This document shows, one piece after another, positions 60,448-64,000 of a stretch of DNA of 64,000 nt. This stretch comes from Capnocytophaga sp. ARDL2. GTDB lineage: Bacteria > Bacteroidota > Bacteroidia > Flavobacteriales > Flavobacteriaceae. Under the pieces are notes generated by a model. That model did not search any database. It was given only the letters and a program-made list of their open reading frames with translations, and was not told the origin of the DNA. The translations under genes were made by a program, and so were the position numbers. Where the stretch lies: NCBI RefSeq assembly GCF_041530365.1, contig NZ_CP168034.1, positions 1,240,001-1,304,000 on the forward strand, read 5' to 3'. The first letter of the stretch is position 1. Each line of letters opens with the position of its first letter.

Positions 60448-62061
60448 TTAACCTCTAGCTTTTTTTCTGTTAGCTTTAGTTGTACCGATTTTTGTCATGG
60501 CATTTCTAAATCCAATGAAATCAGTTGCAGTGTTTTGGTCAAGATATCTTCTTGTAGCTGGATCTAACCAATAAGCTCTATCTTTCCAAGACCCTCCTTT
60601 ATAAACTCTTGAGTGATTGTTGATCAAAGTAGTTCTATTGTTATTGTCGTATTGATAGATAGGGTTTCCTTGTCCGTCAAAATCAACTACATTTAATGGA
60701 GCGTTGTACATTTGAGAGTTTCTTGTTACACCTGCTAAATTATCTCCATCTTTATAATTGATTGAGTTTTTATCATTGATATTTCTTCTCAAGTACAAGT
60801 CTTTTTCTTCTACGCTTGTTTTAGCCACTTGACCAGGCAATGCTTTAGGACGCAATCTACCATTTGGCAATGTATCGTATTTAATGTTTGACTCATCTAC
60901 GATTACCACATTTCCATTTGCATCAATTGCTTTTTTAGAATATACGTTACCTCTAAAGTAGTTGATATCGTTTACGTCATCAGCAACTGCTGGTCTATAA
61001 ACGTCTGCTACCCATTCTGCAACGTTTCCAGCCATATCATACAATCCCCAGTCGTTTGCAGGGAATGTTTTTACAGCTGTAGTCATTTCACCTTTGTCTG
61101 AAGTCCATCCAGCGATTCCACCGTAATCACCTCTGTTTTGTTTGAAGTTTGCTAAATAATCTCCTTTAGTTCTTCTTGAATTTGTACGCAATTCGTTAGA
61201 ACCCCAAGGATATTTATTTCTTCCTTGTACGTTGTTGTATTCTCTTTGAGATCTTGAAACAGATGCAGCGTATTCCCATTCAGCCTCAGTTGGAAGTCTG
61301 AATTCTGCTGTAAACAATCCGCTTTCTTGTTTCAAATATACTCCACTTTGTCCTGTAGCTTTGTTATTTTTACCTCTGAAAACGATGCTGTCATTTCCTC
61401 CGTAAGATTGAGAGGGAGCAGATAAATATGCATCTGTTGAAAAAGAATTTGAACCATAGGCATCATTTACTTTAGCTCCTTTTTTCAAATATCCTGCTTT
61501 TTCTAAAGCCAATTCGTTTACACGGTCAGTTCTCCATTTTGAAAAATCATTAGCTTGTACCCAAGATACTCCTACTACAGGATAGTTTGCATACGCAGGG
61601 TGTCTCAAGTATGCATTTGTCAATGTTTCTGTAAAACTCAAGTGATTTCTCCATACTAATGTATCAGGCAAAGCTGCGTTATAGATATTGCGGTATCTGC
61701 TTTCTGAAGGTGGATATACAGCTTTAATCCATGACAAATACTCATTGTACATCAAGTTAGTAACCTCTGTTTCATCCATAAAGAAAGAGTTTACATATTG
61801 TTGTGTAGGTTGGTTGTTCCAATCGCCTAACACATCCTCTTGAATGCGACCCATTGTAAATGTACCACCTTCAATTTCTACCATTCCTACTGGTGCTTTT
61901 ACACCGTCGAAAGAATTTCCATATTGAAATCCTCCTTTGCTATCATTTATTTTCCACCCTGTTGCTTGTGAAGTTACTGCACTGTTTCCACAGTTTGTAA
62001 GGGCAATCGATGCAGCAACCACTGCTGCAAATTGTAATGTCTTTAGATTATTTATATTCAT
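60448..62061 (-). CDS. gldJ: Gliding motility lipoprotein GldJ
   Basis: From the ATG at 62061 (MNINNLKTLQFAAVVAAS) the protein has 537 residues and a lipobox LTNC (Cys24). The body is an FGE-sulfatase (SUMF1) domain: GTFTMGRIQEDVLGDWNNQP, FFMDETEVTNLMYNEYLSWI, PVVGVSWVQANDFSKWRTDR, FRLPTEAEWEYAASVSRSQR, YDMAGNVAEWVADVY and GGSWKDRAYWLDPATRR. It closely fits GldJ of Flavobacterium johnsoniae (about 560 residues), which is needed for gliding and stabilises the T9SS component GldK. GldK is similar but shorter. Confidence 0.93.
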   Translation of the reverse strand: MNINNLKTLQFAAVVAASIALTNCGNSAVTSQATGWKINDSKGGFQYGNSFDGVKAPVGMVEIEGGTFTMGRIQEDVLGDWNNQPTQQYVNSFFMDETEVTNLMYNEYLSWIKAVYPPSESRYRNIYNAALPDTLVWRNHLSFTETLTNAYLRHPAYANYPVVGVSWVQANDFSKWRTDRVNELALEKAGYLKKGAKVNDAYGSNSFSTDAYLSAPSQSYGGNDSIVFRGKNNKATGQSGVYLKQESGLFTAEFRLPTEAEWEYAASVSRSQREYNNVQGRNKYPWGSNELRTNSRRTKGDYLANFKQNRGDYGGIAGWTSDKGEMTTAVKTFPANDWGLYDMAGNVAEWVADVYRPAVADDVNDINYFRGNVYSKKAIDANGNVVIVDESNIKYDTLPNGRLRPKALPGQVAKTSVEEKDLYLRRNINDKNSINYKDGDNLAGVTRNSQMYNAPLNVVDFDGQGNPIYQYDNNNRTTLINNHSRVYKGGSWKDRAYWLDPATRRYLDQNTATDFIGFRNAMTKIGTTKANRKKARG

Positions 62062-62161
62062 CTTTATAAGTATGTAATAAATTTGGTGCAATATAATAAT
62101 TGATATTTGAATAACAATGAATCTTTTAAAAAAAAATTAAGATTTTTTGATTTTTACCTAT

Positions 62162-63517
62162 TTATTTAACTTTTTTATTCTTCATCGCCTCCAAAATCAG
62201 CTCGTAAATTTCATCGGTTTCCCAAATCGTTTCAATTTCTGGATGACTCATCACTTCTTTCATCACTTCCCCTTGCCAATCTGCAATTTTCAATACTTCG
62301 CTGTAGGGTTGCAACGAAAAAGAAACTCTATCATATAAAGGCAACCATTTTTCTGGATACTTTTTGGTAAACTTGGTTTCTATTTTCTTTTGCAACAAAA
62401 AGTTTTTATCGGCAGTATCGCTTCCCATTTCTTTAAAATTTCTAAAAGAAAGTTCGGCTATGGCATCAGCATTGGGTTTACGATTGGCTTGGTAATTTTT
62501 CAAAATCGTAGTCCAATCGTCGTTTTCTGTGATTTGTTTGTACAATTCGGTAATGTCTTCAAATCCTGCATTCATACCCTGACCATAAAAAGGTACAATG
62601 GCATGTGCAGCATCTCCCAATAGGGCTATTTTGTCTTTGTAAATCCATGGGTCGCATTGAGTGGTTACTAACGAACTCGTAGGATTTTGCATATAATCTT
62701 TTAAGAGATTGGGCATCAAAGGCACAGCATCTGGGAACAATTCTTTGAAAAATTCGATAACTTTTTCCTCTGTATTGATGGTTTCAAACGAATGTTTTCC
62801 CTCGAAAGGCATAAATAAAGTACAAGTAAACGAACCATCGATATTTGGCAACGCAATCAACATAAATTCTCTTCTTGGCCAAATGTGAAAAGATTTTGGG
62901 TCGAGTTTGTGCCTACCGTCTTCGTTAGCAGCGATTTCCAATTCTTTGTATCCCAAGTGCAAGAAAAACTGCGAATAGTTGAATCTATTTTGTCTTTGCA
63001 TGCGTTGGCGAACTCTCGAAAAGGCTCCGTCTGTACCAAAGATAATATCGTGTTTGTGAGCTGTCCACGAAGATTTTTCGTCTGTATCCCCTACAAAAAT
63101 TGTAGCGTCATCGAGTGAAATATCCCATACTTTGTGGTTGAATCTAAACTCAGTACCCACATCTTCGGCAAGTTGCACCATTTTTTTGTTCAATTCGCCA
63201 CGCGAAACAGAATAAATTGCCTCGTTGTTTACTCCGTAATTTTGGTATTGAATTTCTCCAGAAATATGGTGAATCGCTCTTTTGTACATAGGCAAAGTGA
63301 TTTCTTTGATTTCATCGACCAATCCTACGGTTTCCAATGCTTTCCACCCACGAGTAGAAATGGCAAGATTGATAGATTTTCCTTTGAAATTGATGGTTCT
63401 GATATCGTCAGAGCGGTCGTAAAGTACGGTTTCGTAGCCCAATTTTCTCAAGTGAATTGCGAGTAGAGTACCCACCAATCCAGCTCCGATAACACCTATT
63501 TTTTCGTGATTGTTCAT
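62162..63517 (-). CDS. kmo: Kynurenine 3-monooxygenase
   Basis: The 451-residue FAD enzyme has the nucleotide-binding start IGVIGAGLVGTLLAIHLRKL, the DG motif in IIFGTDGAFSRVRQRMQ, and LLGDAAHAIVPFYGQGMNAG. The extras RSINLAISTRGWKALE-like region (KGKSINLAISTRGWKALE) and the C-terminal NFKEMGSDTADKNFLLQK fit KMO and not other hydroxylases. It hydroxylates kynurenine in tryptophan breakdown or NAD synthesis. It lies 9 bases downstream of gldC. Confidence 0.93.
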   Translation of the reverse strand: MNNHEKIGVIGAGLVGTLLAIHLRKLGYETVLYDRSDDIRTINFKGKSINLAISTRGWKALETVGLVDEIKEITLPMYKRAIHHISGEIQYQNYGVNNEAIYSVSRGELNKKMVQLAEDVGTEFRFNHKVWDISLDDATIFVGDTDEKSSWTAHKHDIIFGTDGAFSRVRQRMQRQNRFNYSQFFLHLGYKELEIAANEDGRHKLDPKSFHIWPRREFMLIALPNIDGSFTCTLFMPFEGKHSFETINTEEKVIEFFKELFPDAVPLMPNLLKDYMQNPTSSLVTTQCDPWIYKDKIALLGDAAHAIVPFYGQGMNAGFEDITELYKQITENDDWTTILKNYQANRKPNADAIAELSFRNFKEMGSDTADKNFLLQKKIETKFTKKYPEKWLPLYDRVSFSLQPYSEVLKIADWQGEVMKEVMSHPEIETIWETDEIYELILEAMKNKKVK

Positions 63518-63526
63518 GTGATTGTT

Positions 63527-63856
63527 TTATTTGTGCAATTCCAATTTTTCTGCAAAATAAGCACAGAAATCTCTCATGGTATCGCTCATTTTTTTATCGT
63601 CTGTAGCTCGTTCAAATGTATCTGTCATAGCTACCAATGTTTGATGAAAAAACTGTTTCATTTCATCTACAGGCATTTCTTTAGTCCACAAATCTATGCG
63701 TAAAGTTTCCTGTGCTTTTCCATCCCAAAGCGAAAGCAACATAGCTTTTGCTCGTTCGTTTTCTACACCACCGTCTTTGGCAGTCCAGCGAATATCTTCG
63801 GGTATATTGTTTTCGTCAAGAGAAACATTGACTTTTATTTCGGTTTGTTTACTCAT
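63527..63856 (-). CDS. gldC: Gliding motility protein GldC
   Basis: The 109-residue cytosolic protein matches GldC: TEIKVNVSLDENNIPEDIRW, GVENERAKAMLLSLWDGKAQ and TLRIDLWTKEMPVDEMKQFF. In Flavobacterium johnsoniae gldB and gldC are adjacent and GldC improves gliding. The start ATG overlaps the stop of gldB by 4 bases (ATGA). Confidence 0.93.
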   Translation of the reverse strand: MSKQTEIKVNVSLDENNIPEDIRWTAKDGGVENERAKAMLLSLWDGKAQETLRIDLWTKEMPVDEMKQFFHQTLVAMTDTFERATDDKKMSDTMRDFCAYFAEKLELHK

Positions 63857-64000
63857 TTGCGTTGAGGTTTGTATTTTGCGTTGTCAAATAATTCTTTGGT
63901 ATCTTTTATCAAAAGATTTTGCAAAGATACATCTTTATTATTATTTATGTATGATTTTACGATTTGCCAACCGATAAAAACGCCAATACTCCCTGGTGAT
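63853..64000 (-). CDS. gldB: Gliding motility lipoprotein GldB, C-terminal end only
   Basis: The last 48 codons are visible: IGVFIGWQIVKSYINNNKDV, SLQNLLIKDTKELFDNAKYK and end PQRK. This matches the end of GldB. The remainder is cut by the window edge. Its stop overlaps the gldC start. Confidence 0.85.
   Translation of the reverse strand, partial: SPGSIGVFIGWQIVKSYINNNKDVSLQNLLIKDTKELFDNAKYKPQRK

Overview
The window is chromosomal DNA of an A+T-rich member of the Flavobacteriaceae (Bacteroidota). Three things point there. Promoter boxes follow the Bacteroidota pattern TTG, about 18-19 bases, then TAnnTTTG. One protein carries a type IX secretion (T9SS) sorting tail. The right edge holds gliding/T9SS genes gldJ, gldC and the end of gldB. 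The genus cannot be fixed from the sequence alone.

Positions 1-18878 form one minus-strand polymorphic-toxin locus, the most unusual part. It reads right to left. It starts with a 931-residue exported protein with an SpvB/TcB-like opening (16083-18878), then a full-length exported RHS protein with a variable C-terminal tip (12534-15983) and a lipoprotein that is probably its immunity protein (11502-12530). Behind these lie seven more orphan RHS tips. Each carries only the last part of the RHS core, and six are followed by a small membrane-anchored gene, giving eight tips and seven putative immunity genes (CT1/Imm1 to CT8, numbered right to left). CT3 and CT7 encode a JAMM/JAB metallopeptidase tip and CT2 a JAB-like variant. 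CT7 is a near-identical copy of CT3 frameshifted just before the catalytic histidines, although its immunity gene looks unchanged. An IS982-family element sits exactly between the stop of CT4 and the start of Imm4. The duplicated blocks show recent recombination between cassettes. All seven immunity candidates are lipoproteins or single-pass membrane proteins, which suggests that the toxins act in the envelope.

Positions 19119-33000 are mostly housekeeping: a T9SS-sorted propeller-like protein, NAD kinase, a CBS protein, pdxJ, an alpha/beta hydrolase, a UvrD/PcrA helicase, a decayed toxin-antitoxin pair, a GYF-domain protein, an L-threonylcarbamoyladenylate synthase, rbfA, a LolC-like permease, a MerR regulator, lemA and two TPM-domain proteins. 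A second identical-length IS982 copy lies at 32995-33972, between the last TPM gene and its terminator.

Positions 34102-40181 are a surface-polysaccharide cluster: FemAB/GNAT-like transferase, DegT aminotransferase, Wzx flippase, FdtA/QdtA-like sugar isomerase and two glycosyltransferases. After it come a SUI1 factor, an RluB-type pseudouridine synthase, the RNase P RNA (minus strand), terC, rpsO, a pnp gene split by a one-base deletion, an AmgK/RapZ-C/MurU-like sugar-salvage trio, leucine dehydrogenase, nusB, yajC, hutG and hutI, a Fic protein behind two large operator-like dyads, a LOG-family protein, sppA, lspA, 5-formyl-THF cyclo-ligase, a CAU tRNA, methylmalonyl-CoA epimerase, a frameshifted glycosyltransferase, gldJ, kynurenine 3-monooxygenase, gldC and gldB (partial).

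At least three genes (CT7, pnp, a glycosyltransferase) are broken by single-base indels in short homopolymer runs. These may be real or sequencing errors. Several intergenic gaps hold a degenerate repeated sequence resembling ACACAGATTT...AAATCTGCGTGA. No CRISPR array or prophage was seen.
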